Below, piece by piece: positions 13,095 to 24,436 of a stretch of DNA of 64,000 nt (within the stretch, counting starts at the first letter, position 1; the number at the start of each line of letters is the position of its first letter). Location: contig CM046847.1 in the NCBI GenBank assembly GCA_025618425.1, positions 14,547,468-14,611,467 on the forward strand. The letters run 5' to 3'. Source of the stretch: Heliocidaris tuberculata. Its lineage: Eukaryota > Echinodermata > Echinoidea > Camarodonta > Echinometridae. A model generated the notes under the pieces. That model was not told the origin of the DNA. It worked only from the letters and a program-made list of their open reading frames with translations, and searched no databases. Made by a program: the position numbers and the translations under genes.

Positions 13095-13280
13095 CCCGTT
13101 CTGACAATCCTGAATTCATTTTTAATTTTATTTCCTTAATTCAAAAAGACTGGAAAACGATTTATTTATTGCCAGAATGCTGTCAGTTCCCTTCCCCGTT
13201 CTAACAATCCTCAAACTTTTACGGGTTCCTTTATTCAAAAACACTGGAAAATGATTTATTTAATGTCAGAAGCATGTAAG
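13095..13280. repeat. Imperfect tandem duplication of about 100 bp
   Basis: Two copies, starting near 13095 and 13195, share CCCGTTCT.ACAATCCT, then ATTCAAAAA.ACTGGAAAA.GATTTATTTA and TGTCAG-like endings. Non-coding and intronic. Confidence 0.65.
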
Positions 13281-14375
13281 TGCAGTAGTTGATTACGATA
13301 TAAATAAGAGGATACAAAAGTAAAAATGGACCTTAGAAGTGAATGACGATAAGCGTGAAACCTCAGACGTAAAACACGAAAAAGTGAAAAATATCAACTA
13401 ACTTAACTACTTAACTTAACTGTATCCATCAATATTAACATTTAGATATTAGTATCAATCAATATAACTTTACAAAGCAAGGGTATTCGAAAAAACCGTA
13501 TCTTTACCTTTATAAAAAATGGAGTTAAAAAAAGTTATTTTCAATAATGTTTTTGAGGCTAAAACATCAATAATAATTTCGAGCGAACAAATGCTTAATG
13601 TTATTATAAATGTAGAAAAAATGGTTTTGTTAAATGTTGGCTCTTAAACAAGGGTAAATTGTATCGAAAACTATATCCATGTGGTGCCATATTTTCATAA
13701 TTGAAACTGAATTAAAAGATCAAACAGTATGGTTTGGATTGTTGAGGTGAAAATCATATGAAGCTGTCAGAAGTCTGGAGAGTGGAGCAATTTCATCGTT
13801 TGCCCCTACTGCTTATTTTCCAAAGATAACCAAGTGTTTCCAGAACCCAACTTTTTTCTGAATATTTGTTTGTATTAACATATTTGAAAAAATCTAAAGA
13901 AAATCTCCAGATGCAAGTAAATTGCAATTTTAGAAATATGCTTTCTCCTATATACTAATTTTTATATTGTTGAATTGTTTTCAAGCCCTTTTGAAGATGT
14001 TTGTATTGTCAAATAAAAATTATTGCATTAACATAAAGGGCTGGCGAAGGTAATTCCAAACAATGTATCGGGTAGACAAATAAATAAAAAAGGTTCTTCA
14101 AAAAGAACGTAAAACAAAAATGGTCAAAAAAGGAGACCAAAAAAAAAAAATGTTATGGAAAGTTAAAGAGAACAGAAATTGACAAAACGTCTAATCGGGG
14201 AAATTCTACGAACAGAATCTCATGAAATTATATTTCTGTACTTGAGGATGTAAAAGTTAATCACCACTTTACATTATTATTGAAAAGGCTAAAGCTTGAG
14301 GTTGGTCCTTTATTTAAAAGGATAGGAAGAAGCCGTACAGTATTAAACAAATATACCATGCACTAAGAGGCTCTA

Positions 14376-14480
14376 GTTGAAATTATGGATTCCAAGGTGG
14401 CAGAAATAGCACTATTTTCTGAGGGGCGTAGCCCCGAAGAAAAAAGTGCCTTTTCTGTCACCGAGGAATCCATAAATTCA
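14376..14480. repeat. Long hairpin with GC-rich loop
   Basis: ATGGATTCC..GGTGGCAGAAA on the left is mirrored by TTTCTGTCACCGAGGAATCCAT on the right, around a GGGGCGTAGCCCC centre. Weaker complementarity continues outward on both sides (about 14350-14505), so this is likely the core of a palindromic mobile element. Confidence 0.65.
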
Positions 14481-14647
14481 CTAGTGGCTCGAAACAGTAC
14501 ATGATATATTTGTTTTATATCCCTCAAACGAATCTTGGAAAAATAATGATAAAAATGTACCGCGGTTTACACAGTGGTCTATGAGGCCAATACCGATAGC
14601 ACTTTTCACACTTTATCGATGAAAAACCACTGATCGATCGCATATCT

Positions 14648-14698
14648 GTGACGACATTCATGGTATAGTGCACTATGCCATGAATGACGTCACGGTAT
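14648..14698. repeat. Near-perfect 50-bp palindrome
   Basis: GTGACG.CATTCATGG.TATAGTGCAC is followed by its reverse complement, centred on TAGTGCACTA, with about two mismatches. It lies 170 bases from the 14376-14480 hairpin; the two may be parts of one element. Confidence 0.7.
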
Positions 14699-15009
14699 AG
14701 CACATTTTTCTTCATCGGCATCGGCATTATCCATTAAATGAAGGATACAATCAAAAATATTTATTGGTAAAACGTGTCTATTATATATAAGTTGGATGAA
14801 ATAACATAATTTTACAAATAGATTTGGCAACTCTCTCTTGAATCTAAACACTTTGTGAAGACCCTACAGCAACTTAATAGAGATTCGTTGATTCCCTGCG
14901 AAATATTCGTTTGTTTTATATGTGGCTGCCGCTTGAGGGAATTGATATGCTGGGTCATGCTCGTCTTTTTTTTTCACCTTTCATTATTTTGTTTAATATT
15001 CCACAGGAA

Positions 15010-15702
15010 AAAACACAACATCAGCTTTATTGGCAATCCGTGCAACAACGGATTAAGTTTAACCATTGTGTAATGATGTTTAAATTAATCAATAACCGTG
15101 TACCTAATTATTTAAAGAAACTTATTTCCCATAGACCAATTTGTTATTCTACTAGATATGCTGCAAACAGCCCTCTTTTTGTACCAACACCACGTACAGA
15201 ATATATGAGGTCAACATTTTCCTACCAAGGAACAATGAATTTTAATAGACTACCTATCCATGTCCAAACTTGTGTATCATTTGAGTCTTTCAAGAAACAA
15301 TGTAAGTGTCTAAGCTTTAACTTTTAACCTTGCCGACACCCTTTTCATATATATTGCTGTAATGAGTATGATGTTGGGGTGGGGGGGGGGGGGGGGGGGG
15401 AGTAAGGAAGGGATTGGTAAATGGAAACGGATCACAAACCATTGATCCTTCGTGGTATTTTATTGGTTTTAATAAATGTGTATTTGAGTTGTGTATTTAA
15501 GACGTGATCCAATTTTATACTTGTTAATATTTCTTACATATTATTTTTTGTATTGTTCTGTTATCTTATTGTTCTGAAACTGTTCTACATTGTATTTTAA
15601 TTGTTTTATGTAATACAGGGCTCTCTTGCAAAGCAGTTTTTATGTACTGAAGAGACTACCCTGTATAAAGAACACAGAATAAATAAATAAATAAATAAAT
15701 TG
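15010..15702 (+). mobile_element. 3' remnant of a CR1/L2-type LINE
   Basis: An open frame to 15327 resembles the extreme C-terminus of CR1/L2-group ORF2 proteins: a WQSVQQRIKF-like start, then MFKLINNRVPNYL, then STFSYQGTMNFNRLP and a final S.ESFKKQCK. A non-coding 3' region follows, ending in an (AAAT)n tail at about 15678-15702, as expected for target-primed insertion. The fragment is heavily 5'-truncated, sits in the receptor intron in the same orientation, and differs from the LINE at 48430-52480. Confidence 0.75.
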
Positions 15703-16385
15703 TTTGTATCTTGCTATCTATCATCTAAATCAAAGAAATCTGATGAAAAATGTTCGGGCTTTTCTGATAATTTACACGGGCTTTGATTTTGTCTTTCCAT
15801 ATAAACCCATCTTAAAGTGTCGCTGAAAATGACTGCGTTGCTTGGGGATGTCCTGCATTACCATTGCTGGCGCTTTTAATCCCTTGATTTGCAACTTTGT
15901 GTCACGGCTCATTCGCGTTAATAAAATGATCGCCGAAATATATACGACTAAGGTTTGAAACACTTGAATCTGAAGACTACTGTGGCTTTGTGGAGGAGAA
16001 AAAATAAATAATTTTAAGTTTTCAGGCTTTCTTTTATCATTTGGATGCATTAGAAAATACGTCAAAAGCTAAAGAGCGTGTGGTTTTTCTGGGGGGTAAA
16101 ATTTAAGGGTCAGTCTACCCCCCCCCCCCCCGTGTATTCTGTCCTTACCTGCCAGGTGCCCCAATGGACATGTAAAACATCCACAAATGTACACAAGTTT
16201 TTATATCGTATGGATATTGAAATGTTATAATAATTCTATTTCAGGGTATCGTGGCCGAATTCAAGTTTTCGGTATGTTAGAATATCATTAAGTGTAAACT
16301 ATGCGTTAATCACAGAAGGCCATATTTATTATTTTTTTCTCTCCCTCTTCTTGTTTCTTTTTTCTTTTTTGGTCTCAATCTGTAG

Positions 16386-17275
16386 CATCTGCTTGTACGA
16401 GCTGCTATGTTCCACCCTTGGCCTTTGACATCTTCTTCTGGCTTGGTTACTGCAACAGCTTCATGAATCCCCTGATCTACGCGGTATCCAACATGACGTT
16501 TCGGCGGGCTTTCAAGAAGATCCTCTCGTGCCAGTATTGCCAAGACTGTCCATGTGGCCCTACCAGCGCACCGCGTAAGATTTACAGCGCGAATACACGC
16601 AGTAGAACAAGATCAAGAGACAGCATGCAGTATAATTCCGTGCCGCAGTGTAATGATTTCGATTTAAAAGGACAAGACGAGGTGCTTCAAGTGGTTGTTG
16701 CTAGAAGGGCGTCCTCCGCATCGGAGGGCCACTTAGGAAAGGACGAAATACAGGAGTTACTGCCACGCTCAGCGTTGAGAAGAACACTATCTGATGCAGG
16801 GCGGCCTGTGGACTGCAAAGTGTTATATGCGCGGTTATCGGCTGGTGCAGACGCTTCGCTGAGTACTATTACAGAAGTCCAAGAGCAGCCAGATCTTGAG
16901 GAGTCAGCCTTTCACGAACGTGGGCACAGAATTTATCACTTTTCTAGTAGTAGTGAAGATGTTTCGTTATGCTCTTCACCTAGCCATTCTTCAAGAAACC
17001 CAGAGAGCTCATCCGCCAGTGAAGGTATACAGTACACAGGACCTCGCGGACCAAATTTGTTAGTAACTAATGCCGTGATAAATCATACTGAAACGGATAG
17101 TGCAGGAACTCCAAAACACTGCAGATCTAATGTCAATGGTATCGACACGCCAGAGCAATTCGAACCGATCGCCAAGAAAAATCATAACCCAATCACATGC
17201 AGACAGAGGGCAACGAGAGAATTTAGTAACCGACAGGAGCCCGGTAGATTGATTTCCATAGAAACTTCTTTATGA
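16386..17275 (+). CDS. adra1: Alpha-1-adrenergic-receptor-like GPCR, exon 2 (TM7 and C-tail)
   Basis: Terminal coding exon, completing Thr326 and encoding residues 327-621. A short third extracellular loop leads into TM7 (DIFFWLGYCNSFMNPLIYAVSN), with G346-Y347 and the N353-P354-x-x-Y357 motif. Helix 8 follows (FRRAFKKIL), then a cysteine cluster (CQYCQDCPC) suited to palmitoylation. The tail of about 240 residues is unusually long, Ser/Thr-rich and hydrophilic, with basophilic kinase-type sites (RRASS, RRTLS). It ends in Glu-Thr-Ser-Leu, a class I PDZ-binding motif. The TGA stop is at 17273-17275. The frame joins exon 1 exactly, giving 621 residues. Known relatives bind catecholamines and signal through Gq; this ligand preference is inferred from the conserved binding residues. 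Confidence 0.92.
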
Positions 17276-17318
17276 TCTGCAGGGGTCTATAAATTGCTAT
17301 TTGGATTAGAGCTGCTCA

Positions 17319-19500
17319 CTCTGAGTTTAAAGACAGAATCACTATATCTAGCTCACACCTTGAAAAGGTGCAAAATGTCCGCAAATTGATGCATGCATAT
17401 TAAACCAACAAATTATCAAAGCTTTTGATATTTTCATAATGTGAAAAATATGATGTTTGTAAAGATTTTTATTGTTTCAAAAGTTTGCAGTATGCCTTTT
17501 TATTTTTTAAATGAAATGTTCAGGATGATGGACTTTAATATCCCTCATAGATGACATGAATTAAGAGTAAGCGCATGAATGAATGTACACGTATCCGGAC
17601 ATCCACTCCTGGACTATAACCCCCGGACAACTGAGGACAGCTGCCCCATGACAATGACCCGCCAGCGCAGCTATGCTCTTTGACAATTACAAAATTAATG
17701 CAGCCCTTTGTAGTTTTAAGACAGAATCAGGCAAGCTTACCAGTGATACATGCACATGAAACCAACAAGAAGCGTTTGATATAATTTGTCATTATGTGAC
17801 ATGATGTTTTTGTTATTAAGATTATGTAAAGATTATTTTTGTATCGAAAAAAATTTGCCGTTTGTCGCTATCAAATCTTCTATTCAGTTGCCAAGATGAT
17901 TTAGGAAATAGCCCTCATGGATGACGAAATTAAATGCACTCATGAATATACACTTATCCTTACGTCTCTCCCCTTGACTTTCAGCCGGACAACTAAACCT
18001 TAGGACAGTTACCCCAGGACTACTACCACCCCGAGAACAACTACCCCAGGACAATTACATTATCCGAAATAAGTGTTCCCCTCCTCAGTATAATACAGAA
18101 TCAGTCTACCTAACTGCTTGAAAAGTACAATATTCTACGCATACACGCAGGCAATGATGCATAATATGAAAGCAACAAGTCTCATTTGATATTTATCATA
18201 ATGTAAAAATGATGTTTGTCATGAGGATTATTTCAGTTGAATATTTTGCAGTAATATTCAAACCTAAATTTCCGTGACTATTGATGAAATGGCCCCCAAG
18301 GGTGACGAAATATATGGACTCATAGATGTGTACGTATCCAGACGACTATCTTGTTAACCATGTTAACTATATCCCCCGGACAGCTATACTTAAGGACAGT
18401 TGTAGCCTCGGAGAAAATACCTTTATTAGGAAAACTACTCCCCAGGAAGATTATATAATACGAAATTAGTGCAGCAACTGTTGAGTTTAATACAGAAGCA
18501 GTCTAGCTTACAACCCTTTGAATGAAACCCCCGACAACTGGGCTACCCCTGTGTATGGTTACACCCGGACAACTTCCCCGAACGACCTCACCCTGAGACA
18601 CCCTTGAACAATGTATTAGGACGACTGCCCCCTCATTATCACACCAGGTTAATACCCCCAGAAAATACTCAATAAAACAATTACCCCCGGACAATCAACC
18701 CCATTAAAACTGATTGATGAAATAGCCCTCAAGTGTGACGAAATTAAGTGCACTAATGAATGTACCCGTATCCAGACAACTTCTAGTAACTCCTGGATTT
18801 TTAACCGATGGACAACAAATCTGCACTTAAACTACCTCCGGACATCTTACCCGGACAACCTGCCCTAAGACACACCAGGACAGTGTATCTAGAAGACTGA
18901 CCCCCCCCCCCCCCCCCAGTCAGCCTATGATAACTACCCACGGACTATCAACGCAGGAAAATCACCCCATAGGTAAATTACCTCCGGATAATTATCCCCA
19001 TTAAAAATAATTGAAGAAATAACCTTCAAGTGTGACGAAATTAAATGCACTTATGATCTCCTGCAATGTAACCCCCGGACAACTACCCCTAAACTACTCC
19101 CAGACAATTTACAAGGACAATCTCCCTAAGGACACCCTAAGACAATGTGTCACGACGACTGTCTCCCAACTATCGACCCAAGACAATTACCCCCTTCAAA
19201 AATAATTGACGAAATAGCCCTCAAGGGTGACGAAATTAAATGTACTCATAACTTTACCCGTATCTAGACAAGTAACCGCATGGACTGTAATCCAAGACAA
19301 CCAGACTAAACTACTCCTAGACTTCTCCCAGACAACTTACCAGGACAGCCTATCCTGGGAACCCTAGGAAAATGTATCGGAACGACTGCCCCCCCCCCCC
19401 ACCCCCGACTGTCACCTCAGGACAGCTTCCCCGGACTATTACCCAAGGCAAGCACCCCAACACAGTTACTTCCAGAAACCACCTCTTAGACAATTATTAC
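17319..19500. repeat. Degenerate tandem array with nested GGACAACTACCCC repeats
   Basis: Larger units of about 370-400 bp begin near 17321, 17703, 18083 and 18484 with GAGTTTAA.ACAGAATCA, followed by an AT-rich part (CATAATGTGA.AAATGATGTTTGT) and GATGACGAAATTAA.TGCACTCAT. Shorter units follow near 18736, 19031 and 19226. Each unit carries a cluster of short diverged copies of GGACAACTACCCC or GGACAATTACCCC. The array starts 43 bases after the receptor stop codon, so its first unit may lie in the 3' untranslated region. No function is known. Confidence 0.75.
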
Positions 19501-21555
19501 CAATTTAAAAATATCCTAAATTATACTTCCAGGTATAACGTGTAGTAACGGGTATAAAAATTTGGTTCCTTGGCAGGATTTACCGCCCATAGCACATGTC
19601 AAAATAACAGAAACAAACATAAACCCCATCAGACTTACCCCCAACACATGTCAGTTTTAGTTGGTTATTATATAAACCAGTATTTACTTTTCCTACCTCT
19701 TAATATTTTGGGTTTTTAGTGTGTGCTTTTTTTTTTCTTCTACAAAATAATAGTAAATTGAAAGAGAACCGATGTCCTTTGGTTTTGTATATGTAATTAT
19801 TGAATTTTTTTGTCTTGTTCACAGTAAAAATATTGTTTTTGTGCACTGTCAGCGTTTTAGCAGAAAAGAGAGGAGATTCTGTGACTTTGTTTGCACAATA
19901 TTTTATTTCATCTTGGACGAAGTTTTGGTTTATCAAAATGGATTAATCAATAGTTTTATACCAAGTGATGTGTTAGCGGGACATTGCTTTGAAAAGCAAA
20001 ACTAAGTACGAAAACCGTTACTCCTTTTCAAGAGCAAAGCAAAGCCATGCAAGAGTTTTATAAGAATAGCCTTGATAAGATTAATCTCTCTGCTTCTTTA
20101 GTTTCTTTTAAGGCGAACAAGTCCATCTATTTATGAAGCGCCAATTGTATCAACCTGTGCAATTCCTTTACTTTATGAAACAATTGCGAAACAAAATTGA
20201 TAAAGGAAAAACAGAATCATTAAATGGACAGTAAGAAATGTATTTCATCATAATCTGTTCATTTATTGAGTAAGAGAATTGTGGATATTCGTACGAAAAG
20301 AATAAGTTTACAATTAATCAATGGACTTCAAAAATACAGGCCTTCCTGTTCACAATGCGACTTTTGAACCTTAAAGTAAACATTGTAAGCAATGTTACCC
20401 ATTTTATGTTTAACTTTCACATTTTTCTTCTTTTCATCATTGGTTTTTATTTATCGTCTTTATCATATTTAATATTTTTTTAGTAAAGACTCTGTATGTA
20501 CATCAATGTATTTGAAAATGTACAGGTTGCGTTTCTTTCAGCTATTCAATGGCTGAATAAATAAAGAATGAATGTAACAGTTTATCATAAATGAATAAGA
20601 AATCAGAGGTGTATTTTTATTCTACAATAAGTGCGGAAGAGAAGAGAAAGAGGAAGAGGAAATGGAAGGAGTAGAGATTGAGAGAGTGAGGGAGAGAATT
20701 AAAAAAAAACGAACAAAAGACAAAGTACAACAATTCGCATTTAAAATCTGAATCTTATCCCCCCCCCCCAAAAAAAAATATATATATCGTGTACTCAGTT
20801 AAAGATGAATCAAAATACCATTAGAAAATCTAACATACCATGAGAAAACACAGAATAACACCAGAAAAAAGTTTAAGGACTTCAAAACGTGAGTTCTTTT
20901 CATGTGAAGACTTAAGGAGAAACCTTATTAGAAAGGAATATTTCTTAAAAGGGTAATAAAGGATCAAAAGGATTAAAAAAAGAAATTAAGCCTGTAAACA
21001 AATCGGGAAACATGTGACAAAAGAAATTAAACTGGAGAATATGGGGAAGCGATAACATGTGCTTGTTATTTAGCATTTACCTAACAGGGTTTGAATTTAA
21101 AAAAAAAATCATGTACATGTAAATCCCAGATATTGAAGAGAAGATATTTAGAAGGATAGGAAGAATATAACAAAAAGGTGAGCTAATAAAAATCATATCT
21201 AATGTTAACGGGGCTTTATTTTCTCTATTAATTCGGGGGGGGGGGGGGGGGGTTGACCTTCATGACTAGAAATAAGTATTTACATTCTGAAGATGGAAAA
21301 TGGAAACTGGGAAAACCACTTCCTGCACCCACCACCAGGATTTAGGGAAAAATGCAGTGACGAAACCTACATCTGACCGACAACAGAACGATCCAAAAAA
21401 TTTGCGTTATCCCGAATATCTAAGAATAGGTCGATTTGGAGCCTGATTGGAGTCGGTTGGTTGTGTGACTGAGACATCATCAGCTTTCTTTCCAAGTTGG
21501 GAACATTTTTTGATCAACATAGCACACAATGGAGGACAGATTAAAATCTTTATAT
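19501..21555. other. No gene recognised; possible LINE 3' tail near 20575
   Basis: AT-rich sequence. At about 20538-20575 a small hairpin (AGCTATTCAATGGCT) followed by AATAAATAAAGAATGAATG resembles a CR1/L2 3' terminus, but no coding remnant is attached. A C run (about 20760-20769) and an 18-base G run (21235-21252) are present. The frame at 19772-20005 has no motif. Confidence 0.45.
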
Positions 21556-23038
21556 GCAGCAATGGAAATACCCACATGAGAGTCTACCCGGGGTAGCTCC
21601 CCCCCCCCCCCCGGGTAGACCAACCCCGGGTCGATTAGGGAACAAACATTTTACTATGTTTCTGGCCATTTAGTCAACCCAGGGTAGATAACACTTCCAA
21701 CTATTTATATCACATGTGTCCCAGATGTTTTCATTCTAATATTGTCAACCCAGAGTAGTATTTGTGGCAATTTAGTCCACCCAGGGTAGATAAGAATCCC
21801 AACTGCTTATATCACAATCATCCTAGACACTTTAGTTTATTGTCAAACCAAAGTTGTCTTTGTGTCCATTAAGTCAACCCAGGGTAGATAACAATTCCTA
21901 CTGTCTACATCACAGGCATCCACAAATAGGAGTCTTGGTTGACAACAAATTAAAACATCTGAGACACGTGTGATATAACCAGTTGGAAGTGTTATCTACC
22001 CTGGGTTGACTAAATAGCCACAAAAACTACTTTGGGTTGACAAGCTAAAACGTCTAGGAAGCCTGTGATATAGACAGTAGGAATTGTTATCTACCCTGGG
22101 TTGACTTAATGGACACAAAGGCAACTCTGGGTTGACAATAAACTAAGTGTCAAGGATGATTGTGATATACATGTAGGCAGACTGGATTCTTATCTACCCT
22201 GGGTTGACTAAATGGCCACAAAAACTACTTTGGGTTGACAAGCTAAAACGTCTAGGAAGCCTGTGATATAGACAGTAGGAATTGTTATCTACCCTGGGTT
22301 GACTTAATGGACACAAAGGCAACTCTGGGTTGACAATAAACTAAGTGTCAAGGATGATTGTGATATACATGTAGGCAGACTGGATTCTTATCTACCCTGG
22401 GTTGACTAAATAGCCACAAAAACTACTTTGGGTTGACAAGCTAAAACGTCTAGGAAGCCTGTGATATAGACAGTAGGAATTGTTATCTACCCTGGGTTGA
22501 CTTAATGGACACAAAGGCAACTCTGGGTTGACAATAAACTAAGTGTCAAGGATGATTGTGATATACATGTAGGCAGACTGGATTCTTATCTACCCTGGGT
22601 TGACTAAATGGCCATAAAAATGCGAGGTTACCCCATATGAACTACTCTGGGTTGACAACAAACTAAAACGTCTAGGATGCCTGTGATATAGACAGTAGGA
22701 ATTGTTATCTACCCTGGGTTGACTTAATGGACACAAAGGCAACTCTGGGTTGACAATAAACTAAGTGTCAAGGATGATTGTGATATACATGTAGGCAGAC
22801 TGGATTCTTATCTACCCTGGGTGGACTAAGTGGCCACAAATACTACTCTAGGTTGACAATAAATTAAAACATCTGGGACACCTGTGATATAAATAGTTGG
22901 AAGTTTTATCTACGCTTGGTTGACTAAATGGCCAGAGACATACGTAAAATGTTTAAGTTCCCTAATCGACCCGGGGTTGGTCTACCCGGGGGAGACCCTA
23001 CCCCGGGTAGACTCTGATGTAGGTATTTCCATTGCTGC
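21556..23038. mobile_element. Foldback element with internal 198-bp tandem repeats
   Basis: The ends GCAGCAATGGAAATACC and GGTATTTCCATTGCTGC are exact inverted copies. The inversion continues for more than 110 bases through AGTCTACCCGGGGTAG, CCGGGTCGATTAGGGAAC and GGCCATTTAGTCAACC. The left arm carries three units with GTCAACCCAGGGTAGAT; the right arm carries many units in the opposite sense (ATCTACCCTGGGTTGAC). In the right arm, near-identical 198-bp composite repeats (phase marker TGGATTCTTATC at 22183, 22381, 22579, then 22801) each contain two diverged halves of about 100 bp. Both flanks read ATAT, a possible target-site duplication. No protein is encoded. Confidence 0.8.
21985..22880. 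repeat. 198-bp tandem repeat array in foldback right arm
   Basis: Successive copies are almost identical, so the amplification is much younger than the diverged left arm. The last interval is 222 bp because of an extra segment near 22615-22640 that contains GAGGTTACCCC. Confidence 0.85.
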
Positions 23039-23263
23039 ATATATATATATGGTGGAAGCGGAAACCCCCTTCCCCTTCCCCAAAAGTTCAACACCAACCA
23101 GGAGAAAGGAGCAGAAAATGAAAAGGTAAATGAAAAGAAAGAAAGAAAGAAAAATAAGGAAGAAATAATTTTACTACTAAGAAATCTTTGTGTGACCTCC
23201 TCTATTTTCTTACAATATTGGGAAGTTTCCTCTCACGCCCCAGCCAGCCCCTTTTTGTATAGG

Positions 23264-23337
23264 ACTTTAGATACAATATCAAAATCATGAATATGATTCT
23301 TGTAGAATATTCTTGATATTGATATTGTATCTAAAGT
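23264..23337. repeat. 74-bp hairpin palindrome
   Basis: ACTTTAGATACAATATC at the left is exactly mirrored by GATATTGTATCTAAAGT at the right, with further pairing inward (ATCATGAATATGAT). It may be a small MITE. Confidence 0.75.
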
Positions 23338-23554
23338 TTACTCCGGATTTGAAACCCCCTTCTTATTTTACTTCGAATATTTATGTCGATATATCATAAT
23401 AAAATTCTCTGCTTCTCAAGCTTCAACATATCGGCATACATGGCATAAGCATTGTCCTGTTTTCACTTTCCAAAAGTGATGAAATTTAAATGTCCCCCAC
23501 CAACCAGCGCCTTTGAATGTTTTAACAAAAATGCAGCACCAAATAAATGCTGTG

Positions 23555-23622
23555 AATCATCATCATCATCATCATCATCATTAGCATCGTCATCAACACG
23601 GTCATCATCATCATCATTTTAT

Positions 23623-23654
<32 letters not shown>

Positions 23655-23718
23655 GCTTTATCAGCAATATAAAATCCTCATCAATATCATCGCCATCATA
23701 ATCACCATCATAATCTTT

Positions 23719-23756
<38 letters not shown>

Positions 23757-23895
23757 TATCATTATCATCATTATTATTATCACTATCAGCGGTATCCTCC
23801 TCATCAATATCATCCTCCTCATCATCATCGTTATCATCATCCTCATCAACATTAACGCTTTTATCATTATCAGTCATCTTCATCATCAACAACAA
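23555..23895. repeat. CAT/CAG trinucleotide microsatellite
   Basis: Long interrupted (CAT)n tract with a short (CAG)n patch near 23632-23655. Plus-strand Ile/Ser/Gln-rich and minus-strand poly-Asp frames across it are composition artefacts. Confidence 0.9.
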
Positions 23896-24295
23896 CCTCG
23901 ATTCAACGGGCTGATGCCCTTATATATAACTGCATTCCCAGCTCCAGTATCATTTCAGAAATATTTCAGCCCCCTCAAATTATTTTCCTTATGACGCCAC
24001 ATTGGCACCCCTGCCGCTGTACTAGACAAATCCACATGTTATAGGCCAAAGGTATCCCTTCGGTAAGTTGCATTCCGAAAGAACTTATTAATGTAACATT
24101 ATCTCGTTAAGTACGTCCCGTAAAACAAACAGAAAATATATATTACAGGAAAACAATTACATTTTAGCTTACCAAGAGGCGAGTTTTATTCACTTTTTGA
24201 AAGTAAAACGAGAAGAACAAATTCAATTCTATTTTTCATAAAACTTTAGGCAGTATTCATTCAAATGACCAATGACCATAAATAGGGCTCGACAC

Positions 24296-24436
24296 CTGGG
24301 GAGCGTTTCATCAAGCGTTTTGTCAGTGATTTCTACCGACAAATTGCTTTCAGCCAATCAGATGCGAGGATTTCAGTAGCTTATAACAGCTGTCGGTTAA
24401 AATCACTCACAAAACGCTTGATGAAACGCTCCCCAG
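24296..24436. mobile_element. 141-bp palindromic MITE
   Basis: CTGGGGAGCGTTTCATCAAG opens the element and CTTGATGAAACGCTCCCCAG closes it, a perfect 20-base inverted repeat that continues inward through CGTTTTGT. The middle contains AGCCAATCAGATGCGAGGA. The architecture matches the element at 35924-36070. Confidence 0.85.

Larger units (their letters stand above)
12032..16385 (+). other. adra1: Intron 1 of the alpha-1-like receptor gene (phase 1)
   Basis: Donor GTAAGT at 12032. Acceptor at 16384-16385, preceded by a long pyrimidine tract (about 16320-16376). The split codon is A|CA (Thr326). The intron interrupts the gene at the end of TM6, the same place as the large intron of vertebrate alpha-1 adrenergic receptor genes. 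It carries an inverted-repeat element, a tandem duplication, hairpins, a LINE remnant and a 20-base G run (15381-15400). Confidence 0.88.

Noticed and set aside
16240..16320. Alternative splice acceptor TATTTCAG ending at 16244 for receptor exon 2
   Set aside because: Reading on from it in phase does not give TM7 and soon meets a stop; the acceptor at 16385 restores the TM7 sequence exactly.
21985..22880. CRISPR-like array
   Set aside because: Repeat units of about 198 bp are contiguous and near-identical throughout, with no unique spacers, and the setting is animal DNA.
23452..23994. Open frames rich in Ile/Ser/Gln (plus) and Asp (minus)
   Set aside because: They come wholly from the (CAT)n/(CAG)n microsatellite; no flanking domain or splice evidence.
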